Source: Alteromonas lipotrueae (lineage in GTDB: Bacteria > Pseudomonadota > Gammaproteobacteria > Enterobacterales > Alteromonadaceae). Taken from it: 64,000 nucleotides of DNA. The notes under the pieces were generated by a model. That model worked only from the letters and a program-made list of their open reading frames with translations. It searched no databases and was not told the DNA's origin. This document shows, piece by piece, positions 37,487 to 47,212 of this stretch. Each line of letters starts with the position of its first letter. Within the stretch, counting starts at the first letter, position 1. The stretch covers positions 284,580 to 348,579 of the forward strand of contig NZ_JAESDI010000004.1 in assembly GCF_019249215.1 (NCBI RefSeq). Direction: 5' to 3'. The position numbers and the translations under genes are program-made.

Positions 37487-38323
37487 TTAGGCAAATATTT
37501 GCTTCGCTGCACTGGCAAGGTCGGTAAATTCATCGGAGTGAAGTACCGCCACATCATCAATAACATCACGCTGTATGGCTAAGTTCAAAACAGCGTCTTT
37601 TTGACTGTCCATTGCGCCAGAAACGGCCGCACCAACACGAACGAAATCTATGTAGGTAACCTGTTCAGGTATATAGCTCAAATCTTTCCAGCATTTGGCT
37701 ACATTCACAAACTCTTCACCGAAGCCCCATTCTCGCATGATGCTAGCGCCAATTTGACCCGCTAGTTTGTCGATGGCCACTTCTAAAAAGGTTGGATTCG
37801 CAAACACTTCAGGGTGTCTTTCGGCTTCGGTCAGAATAGGTAATACGCCAATGTTATGGGTTAACGCTGTTAGCGTCATAATATCCATACTCATTTCACG
37901 CTTTTTCGTACGAGTAATATAGAGCTGCATTACCGCCATTGAATTGGCCACGATATTAACCGTATTCGCCCACTCTTTTTGTAGATAAGCGCTCACTACG
38001 TCGTTTTTAGAAACGAACAGCTGTTCCATGGCAAGCGCGGTTGAAATGTTTTTGATTTGGCGTAAACCAATACGGGTTACCGCTTGGCTGATAGAATTTA
38101 CTTTGATACTGCGGCCCATATAAGCACTGTTCGCAATTTTAATCATTCTTGCGCTTAGCGAGGGGTCTTGACCGATAACATCCCCCATAGCACTTAGATT
38201 GATATTAGGATCATCCGCTGACTTTCTCACTTTTAAAGCAATAGCCGGTAACGTAGGAAGTACGAGTGTGTCGTTTGTTATTTTTTCAACAAGAATTGTT
38301 GAGAGCGCATTTTGTGTAGACAT
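37487..38323 (-). CDS. HDOD-domain protein
   Basis: 278 residues with one HDOD domain (about 20-215): LPTLPAIALKVRKSADDPNINLSAMGDVIGQDPSLSARMIKIANSA is the usual opening. HDOD proteins are degenerate HD-domain relatives found in signalling and chemotaxis or c-di-GMP contexts; here no other output domain is present. The HD-type metal ligands are not conserved, so catalytic activity is unlikely. Confidence 0.88.
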   Translation of the reverse strand: MSTQNALSTILVEKITNDTLVLPTLPAIALKVRKSADDPNINLSAMGDVIGQDPSLSARMIKIANSAYMGRSIKVNSISQAVTRIGLRQIKNISTALAMEQLFVSKNDVVSAYLQKEWANTVNIVANSMAVMQLYITRTKKREMSMDIMTLTALTHNIGVLPILTEAERHPEVFANPTFLEVAIDKLAGQIGASIMREWGFGEEFVNVAKCWKDLSYIPEQVTYIDFVRVGAAVSGAMDSQKDAVLNLAIQRDVIDDVAVLHSDEFTDLASAAKQIFA

Positions 38324-38708
38324 ATACCTACCCTTAGATATGTTTCAAATAGCCACTAAAAGGCAATGAATTTAAGATACCCGCGGTTACACTGTAATCC
38401 TTGTTTGCGAGTAAATGACCAAGTTGCAGTTGCTCAGAGACTTATTATCCCACTATACGCTACGCATATGAAAAGCATAGCTTTATGATAGCAGGAAATC
38501 ACATTCCCCATATGTTATAACCGTTATTGAGCTTAAATAATATTGAACCTTTTACTAACTCAATATTGAATAGTATTATTACGCGTTATGAACAGTGTAG
38601 TACATATGCCTTTACATGAAACCTTGATACACATCAAAACGCCGCTCGCTAACGTGTTACTTTATTGTATATTCTTATCCTGCTAATAAATCTAAAACAG
38701 AAAACGTT
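38324..38708. other. Intergenic region between HDOD and M49-like genes
   Basis: 385 bases between divergent genes, holding both promoters. AT-rich in its right half. I see no ORF, RNA or repeat that can be supported. Confidence 0.5.
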
Positions 38709-40418
38709 ATGATAAAATTTTCACCTAAACATTACTCTACTCTTGCCGTGGCGGTTGCCACAAGTTTATTTATGAGCGCCTGCTCCAAGGCCCCCCAAGA
38801 AGCCGTATCAAAGGCCCCCCCTTCTGTAGAGGCTTCGCACACCGCATCACCAGATAGTACGCTTCTTGTGGATGAGTCTCGGTTATCTATTTATCATCCC
38901 GTTGAACTGACCAGTGACTTATCCCATTTAAGCGACAACCAACAAAAGATGATAGGTTTGCTTATTGATGCGTCTAAAATAATGGACGACTTATTTTGGA
39001 AACAAGCTTTCTTCGGCGATAAAAATGCGTTTTTAAATAGTATTGAAAGCGACGACGTTAAACACTTTGCTTCAATCAACTATGGCCCATGGGACAGATT
39101 GAACGGCGATAACGCGTTTCTAGCGGGCTATGAAGAGAAAGCCCTAGGTGCTGAATTTTATCCTCACAACATGACAAAGGCTGACTTCGCGACCGCCACG
39201 TTCGATGACAAACAAGGCTTATACTCGTTGGTGAAGCAAGATGAAGCTGGCAACCTTTACTCTATCCCCTATTCGCATGCGTACAAAAGTGAATTAACCG
39301 CTGCATCAAAGATTCTAAAAGAGGCAGCTGAACTTGCCGAAGATCCAAGCTTTAAAGCCTACTTAACCCTGCGTGCACAAGCATTACTTACCGACGATTA
39401 CTTAGCCTCGGATATGGCGTGGATGGACATGAAGACCAACCCTGTAGAGTTGGTAATTGGTCCGATCGAAAGCTATGAAGACCAGCTATTTGGTTATCGC
39501 GCTGCCTTTGAAGCCTACGTTTTGGTAAAAGATTTAGCGTGGAGTGAAAAACTCGCAAAATACGCCGCTTTTCTTCCAGAGCTACAAAAAGGTTTACCTG
39601 TACCTGCCCAGTACAAAGCGGAAGTACCTGGCTCCGATGCCGACTTAAACGCCTATGACGTGGTGTATTACGCGGGGCATTCAAATGCTGGCAGTAAAAC
39701 CATTGCGATTAACTTACCTAATGATGAGCGTGTACAGCTTGAAAAAGGCACCCGTCGTTTGCAACTGAAAAACGCGATGCGTGCCAAATTCGACAATATT
39801 CTTATTCCTATTGCCGATATGCTCATTGCGCCAGAGCAACGTGATCATATTACGTTTGATGCGTTTTTTGCTAACACCATGTTTCATGAAGTGGCGCATG
39901 GCTTAGGTATAAAAAACACCCTTGATGGTAGCGATACAGTAAGAGGCTCACTTAAAGAACACGCCTCTGCATTAGAAGAAGGTAAAGCTGACATTTTGGG
40001 TCTTTACATGATTCAAAGCTTACTTGAAAAAGGCGAAATTTCAGAGGGTACACTTGAAGATTACTACGTCACCTTTATGGCCGGCATTTTCCGCTCAGTA
40101 CGTTTTGGGGCGTCTAGTGCCCACGGTAAAGCGAATATGATCCGCTTTAATTTCTTTGCACAAGAAGGCGCTTTTGAGCAAACTGAAGAAGGTGTTTATC
40201 GCGTTAATGTTGAGAAGATGGGCGCAGCAATCGCCGCATTATCTGAGCTTATTTTAACCCTGCAAGGTGATGGCGACTACGATGGTGTTGCAGAGCTTGT
40301 AGCCAGTATGGGCGTGATTAAACCACAGCTAGCGGCAGATTTAGCGCGCTTAGAAGCGGCAAACATTCCTGTCGATATTCACTTCGAACAAGGTAAAAAG
40401 GTACTTGGTTTGAACTAA
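38709..40418 (+). CDS. Lipoprotein zinc peptidase, M49 (dipeptidyl peptidase III)-related
   Basis: 569 residues. Lipobox MSAC gives a lipid-anchored mature protein after about 25 residues. The zinc site HEVAH begins near residue 393, with the third ligand glutamate in EEGKAD around 423, the spacing and surrounding sequence (EEGKADILGLYM) seen in M49 dipeptidyl peptidase III relatives. The true DPP III motif is HEXXGH; here it is classical HExxH followed by G. Expected to cleave peptides in the periplasm or at the cell surface, but activity is not proven by sequence. Monocistronic. Confidence 0.75.
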   Translation: MIKFSPKHYSTLAVAVATSLFMSACSKAPQEAVSKAPPSVEASHTASPDSTLLVDESRLSIYHPVELTSDLSHLSDNQQKMIGLLIDASKIMDDLFWKQAFFGDKNAFLNSIESDDVKHFASINYGPWDRLNGDNAFLAGYEEKALGAEFYPHNMTKADFATATFDDKQGLYSLVKQDEAGNLYSIPYSHAYKSELTAASKILKEAAELAEDPSFKAYLTLRAQALLTDDYLASDMAWMDMKTNPVELVIGPIESYEDQLFGYRAAFEAYVLVKDLAWSEKLAKYAAFLPELQKGLPVPAQYKAEVPGSDADLNAYDVVYYAGHSNAGSKTIAINLPNDERVQLEKGTRRLQLKNAMRAKFDNILIPIADMLIAPEQRDHITFDAFFANTMFHEVAHGLGIKNTLDGSDTVRGSLKEHASALEEGKADILGLYMIQSLLEKGEISEGTLEDYYVTFMAGIFRSVRFGASSAHGKANMIRFNFFAQEGAFEQTEEGVYRVNVEKMGAAIAALSELILTLQGDGDYDGVAELVASMGVIKPQLAADLARLEAANIPVDIHFEQGKKVLGLN

Positions 40419-40453
40419 CCACTATTTATCGATAACTGGCTCAGTAAAGACTA

Positions 40454-40500
40454 AGCCAGTCAGTTGCCTATCTATGTCAAGCAACTGACTGGCTATTTAA
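40454..40500 (+). terminator. Terminator-like hairpin after M49-like gene
   Basis: Perfect 14-bp stem AGCCAGTCAGTTGC / GCAACTGACTGGCT with a 13-base loop, followed by ATTTAAC. A second inverted copy of ACTGGCT at 40435-40441 could pair with the same left arm, giving an alternative fold. Confidence 0.65.
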
Positions 40501-40569
40501 CTCACTATTCTACCTTGAAAGGTTTTTCAGAACGTTTTTCAATTCAAGGGCTTTTACTCCAAGCGCTAT

Positions 40570-40938
40570 CTATTCTAAGCGCTTTGCGGTATCAGTATAT
40601 GGCGGCCAGCCCATAATTTTACCGGCTAGCACATGTAAATGTATGTGGTACACCGTTTGCCCACCAAATTCATTACAGTTCATTACCGTGCGGTAACCCT
40701 GCTCGTCTACGCCTAGGTCAGCTGCAACTTTTGCGGCGACGTACGACAAGTGTCCGACTACCTCTCTATCTTCTTTCGTGATGTCATTGATAGTCGGGAT
40801 CGCTTTTTTCGGGATCACTAAAAAATGGACCGGCGCTTGCGGGTTAATGTCTCTAAACGCCAACGAGATATCATCTTCATAAAGGATATCTGCTGGTATT
40901 TCTTTATTGATAATCTTCGTAAAAATAGTGTCTAACAT
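40570..40938 (-). CDS. hinT: HIT-family purine nucleoside phosphoramidase
   Basis: 122 residues. HinT-type histidine triad [10 protein letters not shown] near the C-terminus and the conserved N-terminal [20 protein letters not shown]. Hydrolyses adenosine phosphoramidates and lysyl-AMP type substrates. The order beside uppP, folK and folB is common in related genomes; about 150 bases separate it from uppP. Confidence 0.92.
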   Translation of the reverse strand: MLDTIFTKIINKEIPADILYEDDISLAFRDINPQAPVHFLVIPKKAIPTINDITKEDREVVGHLSYVAAKVAADLGVDEQGYRTVMNCNEFGGQTVYHIHLHVLAGKIMGWPPYTDTAKRLE

Positions 40939-41086
40939 TGCGTACTCCCTACATCAATTATAGTAACCATACTGCATTGCATAACGCTTCAAAAGAGGCG
41001 CGCTCCCTAGAAAGAATTCGCCCCGTTATTACGCTAACACAGTCTTTTGTGAACCCGAGCTTATGCGAACAGCGTGTGCGAACCGC

Positions 41087-41887
41087 TTATACAAAAACGA
41101 ACCAAAGCAAAATGACGCCTAATAGTAAACGGTAAATCACAAATGGAAGCATACCAATTCGAGATATCCAGCTAAGGAAAAGGTAAATACATAAGTAAGC
41201 ACTCACAAATGAAAACGCAGCGCCATAAAGCAACGCAGACCAATCGACCGCTTCGTTAGCTTGCAATAAATCGAGGGTGGCGAGCAAACCTGCGCCCAAA
41301 ATAACGGGAATAGAAAGTAAGAACGAAAAGCGCGCACAACTCTCTCTATTTAACCCCAACATCAAACCTGCGGTCATGGTAATACCCGAGCGTGAAGTAC
41401 CAGGAATAAGTGCCAGCACTTGCGCTAACCCAATCAACAATGCTTGTTTCCAATTAAGCGATGTTAATTCTTGGGTGCGTTTCGCAGTGGCGTCGGCATA
41501 CCATAGGGCAAGGCCAAAAATAATGGTGGTAGCGGCAATAACAAGGGCGGTTCTGGCGTTAAGTTCTATCCAGTCTTTCATTACAAAGCCAATAATCACA
41601 GCAGGTATAGTCGCGATAATCACATACCATGCTAACTTACTGTCGGTGTTTTGCTCTTTTGTAAAACCCTTAGTTACCCAAGCCACTGTCATTTGTGCAA
41701 TTTCTTGGCGAAAATAAATCATTACCGCCAGTAAGCTTCCCACGTGAACAGCAACATCAAACGCTAACCCCTGACTTACCCAGCCAAATAATTCTGCGGG
41801 CAGTAAAAGATGCCCAGAACTGCTGATAGGTAAAAATTCGGTAACGCCCTGAATAATAGCCAATATGATTATTTCGAACAGTGTCAT
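41087..41887 (-). CDS. uppP: Undecaprenyl-diphosphatase UppP
   Basis: 266 residues, polytopic membrane enzyme that recycles undecaprenyl pyrophosphate for cell-wall synthesis (BacA family). Signature motifs GVTEFLPISSSGHLLL near the N-terminus and PGTSRSGITMTAGL in the middle. The start is ATG at 41887, giving MTLFEIIILAIIQG and an 8-base gap after folK; the longer in-frame start would overlap folK. Third gene of the folB-folK-uppP operon. Confidence 0.93.
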   Translation of the reverse strand: MTLFEIIILAIIQGVTEFLPISSSGHLLLPAELFGWVSQGLAFDVAVHVGSLLAVMIYFRQEIAQMTVAWVTKGFTKEQNTDSKLAWYVIIATIPAVIIGFVMKDWIELNARTALVIAATTIIFGLALWYADATAKRTQELTSLNWKQALLIGLAQVLALIPGTSRSGITMTAGLMLGLNRESCARFSFLLSIPVILGAGLLATLDLLQANEAVDWSALLYGAAFSFVSAYLCIYLFLSWISRIGMLPFVIYRLLLGVILLWFVFV

Positions 41888-41895
41888 TCCGTTGC

Positions 41896-42390
41896 TTAGC
41901 TCCAAGTAAAATTGATGGGCGAGAGTGTTTGTTTTTCTTTATCAAATGCCTGCCAAAGTGCCTCGTAGGTTTTGCCTTCAACAGGGTGGATTTCATTAGG
42001 AACCAATTCAGCTAACGGCCATAATACAAAGGCGTTATACAGAATCTCTTCCCGAGGTAGCACAACGGGTTCATGGGTAATTTGGTCGTCGTACGTGAGT
42101 AAATCTAAGTCCAGTGTACGGGAACAAAATTTCTTTTCCCCGTGTTTACGGCCGTTGTCACTTTCAATCTGACGAAAGGTATCTCGCACTTCAATAATAC
42201 TCATAGAAGTAACGGCTTTCGCCACTAGGTTATAAAAGGCACTGCCATCGAAGCCGACTGACTCACTCTCATATACCGACGAGTAACTAACGTCATCGAA
42301 ATGCAGTTTAAGCGCTTTAATACTTTCTCGTATGTAGTGTTCTTTGTCGATATTGGAACCCACACTGATTAAAATGGTATGACGCCCCAC
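41896..42390 (-). CDS. folK: 2-amino-4-hydroxy-6-hydroxymethyldihydropteridine pyrophosphokinase
   Basis: 164 residues of the HPPK family, transferring pyrophosphate to hydroxymethyldihydropterin in folate synthesis. Features: ILISVGSNIDKEHYI, SSVYESESVGF, YNLVAKAVT and the signature RTLDLDLLTYDD followed by LPREEI. Its ATG overlaps the folB stop by one base, so the pair is translationally coupled and the products are consecutive in the pathway. Confidence 0.95.
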   Translation of the reverse strand: MGRHTILISVGSNIDKEHYIRESIKALKLHFDDVSYSSVYESESVGFDGSAFYNLVAKAVTSMSIIEVRDTFRQIESDNGRKHGEKKFCSRTLDLDLLTYDDQITHEPVVLPREEILYNAFVLWPLAELVPNEIHPVEGKTYEALWQAFDKEKQTLSPINFTWS

Positions 42391-42743
42391 TAGGACTTTT
42401 CCTGATACATAGCCACTGCCACCGTTTGGGCATTAGGTAGAATATTCGGCTTCACAATTTTAAGGCTGATGGCATGGGCCGGAAACGTGGCTAATACCTT
42501 GTTCATTACCGCGCCGCCAAATGCTTCTAACAGCATAAAACGACTGTTTTTTCCTACCTCGGTAATACAATCAGCCACGTCGGCATAGTTAATGGTATCG
42601 TCGACATTATCTGACTGCATTGCGGCATCTAGGTTAGCGTCGAGTTCAACATCGAGCAACAGCGTGGTTAAACGCTCCCGTTCCCAATCGTACACACCGA
42701 TAAGGGTATCGACAGCCAGCCCTGTTATATATATTTTTCCCAT
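42390..42743 (-). CDS. folB: Dihydroneopterin aldolase
   Basis: 117 residues. MGKIYITGLAVDTLIGVYDWERER is the usual start, with TINYADVADCI and LLEAFGGAVMNKVLATFP in the core. Cleaves dihydroneopterin to the FolK substrate. I use the ATG at 42743 (AAAAGG just upstream) rather than in-frame starts 12 and 24 bases earlier. Divergent from plsY, as is usual in this group. Confidence 0.93.
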   Translation of the reverse strand: MGKIYITGLAVDTLIGVYDWERERLTTLLLDVELDANLDAAMQSDNVDDTINYADVADCITEVGKNSRFMLLEAFGGAVMNKVLATFPAHAISLKIVKPNILPNAQTVAVAMYQEKS

Positions 42744-42981
42744 AAACCTTTTCATTCTTATGACCATACTGGTCTTACTACCACGTTAACTTCTTCTCAA
42801 AAGGTGGTATATCACTTTTGAATGGAGTAGCTTTACGCTTTACGTTATTCGCCATGGGGCGATGGTGGCACAACTATACCGTTGTACTGCAAGTGGGGGC
42901 AACACGCACAATAGCATTCGCCCCATATTATTAGTGTAGATATACGTTTAGTGTACAAAGCAGCAGGTTAAAGTAGCAATA

Positions 42982-43584
42982 ATGATACCGTTGGCCCTTT
43001 TAATGATTTGCGTAGCCTATTTGTTTGGCTCTTTATCGAGCGCGGTAGTTATCTGCAAAGCATTTTCTCTTCCCGATCCCCGCACTGCTGGTTCTAAGAA
43101 CCCCGGCGCCACTAATGTATATCGAATTGGCGGCAGGATTCCGGCCTTGCTGGTGCTAGTAATGGATATTTTAAAAGGGACTATTCCGGTTTATTCCAGC
43201 TACTTTTTAGGCTTAGACCCCGTGCTTTTAGGCCTAGTCGCTATTGCCGCATGTTTGGGTCATATTTTCCCTTTATATTTTGGCTTCAAAGGGGGTAAAG
43301 CAGTAGCAACGGCCTTTGGTGCCATGTTACCCATTGGATTAGATTTAGCTGGCTTGCTTATTTTGAGCTGGGTTATAGTGGTGTTTCTTACCGGCTATTC
43401 CTCACTTGGCGCCTTGGTAGCAGTAAGCCTTGCCCCGCTTTTTACTTGGTTAATAAAACCCCTCTATACCGTTCCAGTCATCATGCTCTCTTTGCTGATT
43501 ATCTTGCGACATCGCGACAACATCAAAAGATTAATAAGCCGCTCTGAAGGCAAAATTTGGGACAAAGGCAATACCAAAGAGTAA
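42982..43584 (+). CDS. plsY: Glycerol-3-phosphate acyltransferase PlsY
   Basis: 200 residues, five-helix membrane enzyme that acylates glycerol-3-phosphate with acyl-phosphate, the first step of phospholipid synthesis. Conserved motifs [51 protein letters not shown] and [11 protein letters not shown]. Convergent with the NPP-type phosphodiesterase gene. Confidence 0.95.
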   Translation: MIPLALLMICVAYLFGSLSSAVVICKAFSLPDPRTAGSKNPGATNVYRIGGRIPALLVLVMDILKGTIPVYSSYFLGLDPVLLGLVAIAACLGHIFPLYFGFKGGKAVATAFGAMLPIGLDLAGLLILSWVIVVFLTGYSSLGALVAVSLAPLFTWLIKPLYTVPVIMLSLLIILRHRDNIKRLISRSEGKIWDKGNTKE

Positions 43585-43647
43585 GTAAAATTACGTTAGC
43601 CTGCACGTTGAATTTCAGCTTGGGCGTATGCTAAAGCTTGCTAAGCG

Positions 43648-44994
43648 TCATTGTTCTTTTAAACCTTCGCGCAATACCTTAATTTCACCATCGATAGGGG
43701 AAAGTAGTGCTAAGCCCATAATTTCAGCAAGCGCGGGGTATATTTCTAGATTACTGAAGGCTGGAAGTACTTTACCTTGTTTAAACGAAGGCCCGGACGC
43801 CACGAATAGCCCGCCCATGTCAGGTAACGTATTGAGATAACCATGGCTACCCTTACTCACATGAGTATTTCCTTCGCTTTTAAACCGTGCAGGCGGAGCA
43901 ACTTCCATAATAATATCACCGGTTCGCGCATTGTACTGTGAATGCCTGACGCCGCGCTCAACGGAGGTGAGCACGATGAATTTCCCTTCGGCCAATAACC
44001 GGAGTCGGTTTTTCTCATCTTCAATTTGCTCGTGTGTAACCTCTGGCTTAGCATATAGACGCACTTGCGCACCATTGTTAAGCACGGTGAAATAATCGGG
44101 AATATTTAATGACTCAACCATAATCTGATGGCTATCTTTGACGTTGGTCATACCGTGATCAGATACCACAACAAAATTAACGTCTATCGAAAGCGCATTT
44201 AATCGGTCGTACAATTGCCCGATTAGCCTATCTACCCTTGCAACAGCCTCTTTTGTTTTCTCGGACATAGGACCTTCGTCGTGCCCCACAGTGTCAGTCA
44301 ATGAGAAGTAGCCTGAGACAAAAAGTGGCCTTGCAGCTTCCGGCAGACTTAACCATTGAACGATTTGATCTACCCGTTGTTGGTAATCTGCATGCTTCGA
44401 GTAGTGATAAAGATAAGTAGGCAGTGCTCCTGCTATTCTAGCGTCAGATTCAGGCCAGAAATAGGTTGCTGCTTTGTGCCCCTGAAACTCGGCCAAAAGC
44501 CAAAGGGGCATCGCAGTAATCCAGCTGCTGTCGCCTTGTGCCTTCCCCATAGAATATTGAGCATAGCGCCCCTCTTTACTGGGTCGCAACTTGTCATAAA
44601 AACGATTATCGACAATGCCGTGATGTATGGGTAGTAACCCAGTCACTATGGAAATATGGTTGGGGAAAGTATTGGCGGGATAGACAGGTATTAACGACGT
44701 GCTTCGAACACCGGCCTTAGCAATTCGTGCGAGATTTTTTGCATTATGCAGCTCGATGTAATCATGTCTAAACCCATCTAAAGATATAAGAACCACATGA
44801 TTTTTGTGAATTTCAGCCGACTGACTCGAGGCCAGATTCTTATGGGTAACCGCATCCTTATTAATTATGGTGTTATTAATTGCATGCTTATTTACTGCAT
44901 GGGCACTAAAGGCCGCTAGCGACAACCAACTAGCGGTAAGTAACGTGCCAATAAACTGTATTGTGAGCCAAGCGCTACCACGAAAAAACACCAC
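43648..44994 (-). CDS. Exported nucleotide pyrophosphatase/phosphodiesterase (NPP, alkaline phosphatase superfamily)
   Basis: 448 residues. N-terminal hydrophobic signal (LTIQFIGTLLTASWLSLAAFSAHA), then the NPP fold: metal site LISLDGFRHDYI, nucleophile threonine in YPANTFPNHISIVTG, and later metal ligands DTVGHDEGP, VVSDHGMT and SKGSHGYLN. Such enzymes hydrolyse nucleotide or phospholipid phosphodiester bonds, giving organic phosphorus to the cell. Start is GTG at 44994 with AGGA upstream. It lies 65 bases after tsaD on the same strand, with a Pho-box-like element over the tsaD 3' end, so a separate phosphate-responsive promoter is plausible. Confidence 0.85.
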   Translation of the reverse strand: MVFFRGSAWLTIQFIGTLLTASWLSLAAFSAHAVNKHAINNTIINKDAVTHKNLASSQSAEIHKNHVVLISLDGFRHDYIELHNAKNLARIAKAGVRSTSLIPVYPANTFPNHISIVTGLLPIHHGIVDNRFYDKLRPSKEGRYAQYSMGKAQGDSSWITAMPLWLLAEFQGHKAATYFWPESDARIAGALPTYLYHYSKHADYQQRVDQIVQWLSLPEAARPLFVSGYFSLTDTVGHDEGPMSEKTKEAVARVDRLIGQLYDRLNALSIDVNFVVVSDHGMTNVKDSHQIMVESLNIPDYFTVLNNGAQVRLYAKPEVTHEQIEDEKNRLRLLAEGKFIVLTSVERGVRHSQYNARTGDIIMEVAPPARFKSEGNTHVSKGSHGYLNTLPDMGGLFVASGPSFKQGKVLPAFSNLEIYPALAEIMGLALLSPIDGEIKVLREGLKEQ

Positions 44995-45047
44995 TAGATT
45001 TCCTACATGCTAAAGAAACTTACTATTTAGCATGATAATACCCTGTG

Positions 45048-45065
45048 ATGACAACATTATTATAC
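45048..45065 (-). promoter_or_regulatory. Pho-box-like element before the NPP phosphodiesterase gene
   Basis: Minus strand reads GTATAATAATGTTGTCAT: half-sites 4/7 and 6/7 to CTGTCAT with a 4-base spacer, then ten bases later TATCAT (5/6 of a -10 hexamer). It lies 54-71 bases before the GTG start and overlaps the tsaD stop. Confidence 0.45.
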
Positions 45066-46073
45066 TGGCGCTAACGTATCCAGCGGCCAGCGAGGTTTAG
45101 CTTGCGAAGAAAGCCCTAATACTTCACCAGCTTTCAAACGCTGCATCCCTGCATAAGCTATCATGGCGCCGTTGTCGGTACAGTACGCTAAGTTAGGGTA
45201 GAAAACCTCACCGCGTAAATCATCCATCAAGGTTTTCATTTGTGCTCGCAACATCGTATTCGCGCTTACGCCGCCAGCAATTACTAAGCGCTTCATACCC
45301 GTTTGTTTGAGTGCTCGCTTACACTTAATAATGAGTGTGTCGATTACCGCTTCTTGAAACGCGTATGCAATATTAGCTTTGGTTTGTTTGTTGTCATCGG
45401 CAGCGCGGATGGTATTAGCCGCAAAAGTTTTCAAACCGCTGAAGCTGAAATCTAAACCAGGGCGGTCTGTCATTGGCCTTGGGAATTTGTAGTGTCCTGG
45501 CTCGCCTTTTTCTGCCAGCTTGGCTAATAAGGGCCCTCCAGGGTAATCGAGCCCCAATAGTTTGGCCGTTTTATCAAAGGCTTCACCAGCTGCATCATCT
45601 ATCGACTCACCGAGAACTTCGTAGCTGCCTATACCTTCTACTTTTACCAACATAGAGTGACCGCCCGATACTAACAATGCAATAAAAGGAAATTCAGGCG
45701 CGTTGTCTTCTAACATGGGGGCGAGTAAATGCCCCTCCATATGATGTACACCTACTGCGGGTACACCCCACGCGTAAGCTAAAGAACGCCCTACGGAAGA
45801 ACCTACTAGTAAAGCACCTACAAGGCCTGGGCCTTGGGTGAAGGCTACGCCGTCTAATTCGTTAGGTTGGGTGTTAGCATCACTAAGCGCTTTTTCGATA
45901 AGCGGGATAATTTTTCTAACATGATCCCGTGACGCAAGTTCAGGCACTACACCACCGTAATCGGCGTGTAATTTAACTTGGCTGTATAATTCGTGTGACA
46001 ATAATCCCGCAGTATCGTCATAAACGGCGATTCCCGTTTCATCACAAGAAGTTTCTATTCCTAATATACGCAT
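45060..46073 (-). CDS. tsaD: tRNA N6-adenosine threonylcarbamoyltransferase TsaD
   Basis: 337 residues, the size of E. coli TsaD. It transfers the threonylcarbamoyl group to A37 of ANN-decoding tRNAs with TsaB and Tsa[21 protein letters not shown], the metal-binding H111 and H115 (HHMEGH), [20 protein letters not shown] and [12 protein letters not shown] are all in place. Divergent from rpsU, the usual gammaproteobacterial arrangement. Confidence 0.97.
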   Translation of the reverse strand: MRILGIETSCDETGIAVYDDTAGLLSHELYSQVKLHADYGGVVPELASRDHVRKIIPLIEKALSDANTQPNELDGVAFTQGPGLVGALLVGSSVGRSLAYAWGVPAVGVHHMEGHLLAPMLEDNAPEFPFIALLVSGGHSMLVKVEGIGSYEVLGESIDDAAGEAFDKTAKLLGLDYPGGPLLAKLAEKGEPGHYKFPRPMTDRPGLDFSFSGLKTFAANTIRAADDNKQTKANIAYAFQEAVIDTLIIKCKRALKQTGMKRLVIAGGVSANTMLRAQMKTLMDDLRGEVFYPNLAYCTDNGAMIAYAGMQRLKAGEVLGLSSQAKPRWPLDTLAPV

Positions 46074-46609
46074 ACTATTCCTAATATTTGCATTGAGCCA
46101 AACCTTACTTTTACATCTTTAACATCAATGTTTACGGTACAACAAACACCAAAGGCTTACTTAGTTATCGAACCTGTCGAGCACAAGCTATAGCCGAATC
46201 GCAAGTATTGAGCATAATCAGCATCATTTACCCTGCAAGAGGATACTTGAGTTACCTCAGCACTTATTGCAACAAAGTTTATTGCAATAGATCAGCACCT
46301 GACCTGTTTGATCATCTGCGATCTGTGATATGATCCACTCAACCAATGCGGGATCGCGCTGAATTCTTCTTCTCACGTAGACAGATAAAAGGTATTACCT
46401 TGTCTCAGAGGGCGCAGAGTTTACCTTTATTCCGCATATCTTGGAATGGTGCTTCGTTTATTTGCGCAATATTGCCTATTTTTTGGCAATTCAGTCTTTA
46501 CTTTCTGTTCGGAAATGATTAGAATTTCGCACCATTTTTAACCCGGGTGGCCTTTTTAGCGCTCAATTTCCCGGAATTATACAGCAAAAGTTTTGAGGTG
46601 AGTGTTTAA
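46074..46609. other. Divergent tsaD-rpsU intergenic region
   Basis: 536 bases holding the promoters of tsaD and of the rpsU operon. A candidate rpsU promoter is listed separately. A small hairpin ATTGCC / GGCAAT occurs near 46471-46489. No RNA gene was recognised. Confidence 0.5.
46497..46525 (+). promoter_or_regulatory. Candidate sigma70 promoter of rpsU
   Basis: TTTACT (46497-46502; 4/6 to TTGACA) and TAGAAT (46520-46525; 5/6 to TATAAT) with a 17-base spacer, about 85 bases before the rpsU start. Confidence 0.45.
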
Positions 46610-46825
46610 ATGCCTATCGTTAAAGTTAGAGAAAACGAGCCGTTTGATGTAGCGCTGCGTCGTTTTAAGCGTTCTTGTGAAAAAGCAGGTGTATTGTCTG
46701 AAGTTCGTCGTCGTGAGTTCTTCGAAAAGCCTACTTGGGAACGCAAGCGTAAGAAAGCCGCTGCGAAAAAGCGTCATCTAAAGAAATTAGCTCGTGAAAA
46801 CGCACGTCGCGTAAAACTCTACTAA
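46610..46825 (+). CDS. rpsU: 30S ribosomal protein S21
   Basis: 71 residues, the standard length. [20 protein letters not shown] and the basic C-terminus are diagnostic. First gene of the macromolecular-synthesis operon; GAGGTGA lies upstream of the ATG. A hairpin 20 bases downstream may reduce read-through into the following genes. Confidence 0.98.
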   Translation: MPIVKVRENEPFDVALRRFKRSCEKAGVLSEVRRREFFEKPTWERKRKKAAAKKRHLKKLARENARRVKLY

Positions 46826-46847
46826 AACAGGGTTAACTTACGAGTCT

Positions 46848-46886
46848 GAAAGGTGTTGCATTTGCAGCACCTTTCGCGTTTCTGGG
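46848..46886 (+). terminator. Attenuator/terminator-like hairpin after rpsU
   Basis: GAAAGGTGTTGC / GCAGCACCTTTC stem (one mismatch) with a 4-base loop, followed by GCGTTTCTG. In E. coli a partial terminator between rpsU and dnaG sets relative expression; the same role is inferred here. Confidence 0.65.
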
Positions 46887-46920
46887 GTACAGAAAACTTT
46901 CATTCGCGCTTGTTATTCTT

Positions 46921-47004
46921 TATTAACATCTAGCGCGGCGGTATTAACATCTAGCGCGGCGGTATTAACATCTAGCGCGGCGGTATTAACATGCAGTGCG
47001 TCGG
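46921..47004. repeat. 21-bp tandem repeat, 3 exact + 1 diverged copy
   Basis: Unit TATTAACATCTAGCGCGGCG plus one G starts at 46921, 46942 and 46963 without any mismatch; the fourth copy at 46984 reads TATTAACATGCAGTGCGTCGG. It lies in the 387-base gap between rpsU and the YqeY gene. The rest of that gap is T-rich and holds nothing else I can name. Confidence 0.9.
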
Positions 47005-47212
47005 TGAATATCAAGACCCTCTGATAGACTCTCGATTTTTAATACCCCACTGACTCGCCCGTTATCGATAGTGTATGCCTTTTTATGAGTATCCCTACAT
47101 AGAATGTTTTTTTACTTTTACTGTTTTACTTTTTTCTTTTTATAACTTTTTTCTTTATACCTTTATAATGACTTTCCTTCTTTGTTGAAACTTTACTTAA
47201 TTTGGGAGCATC

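Noticed and set aside
46921..47004. Possible CRISPR array
   Set aside because: The 21-bp units are directly adjacent with no spacers and no cas genes are near.
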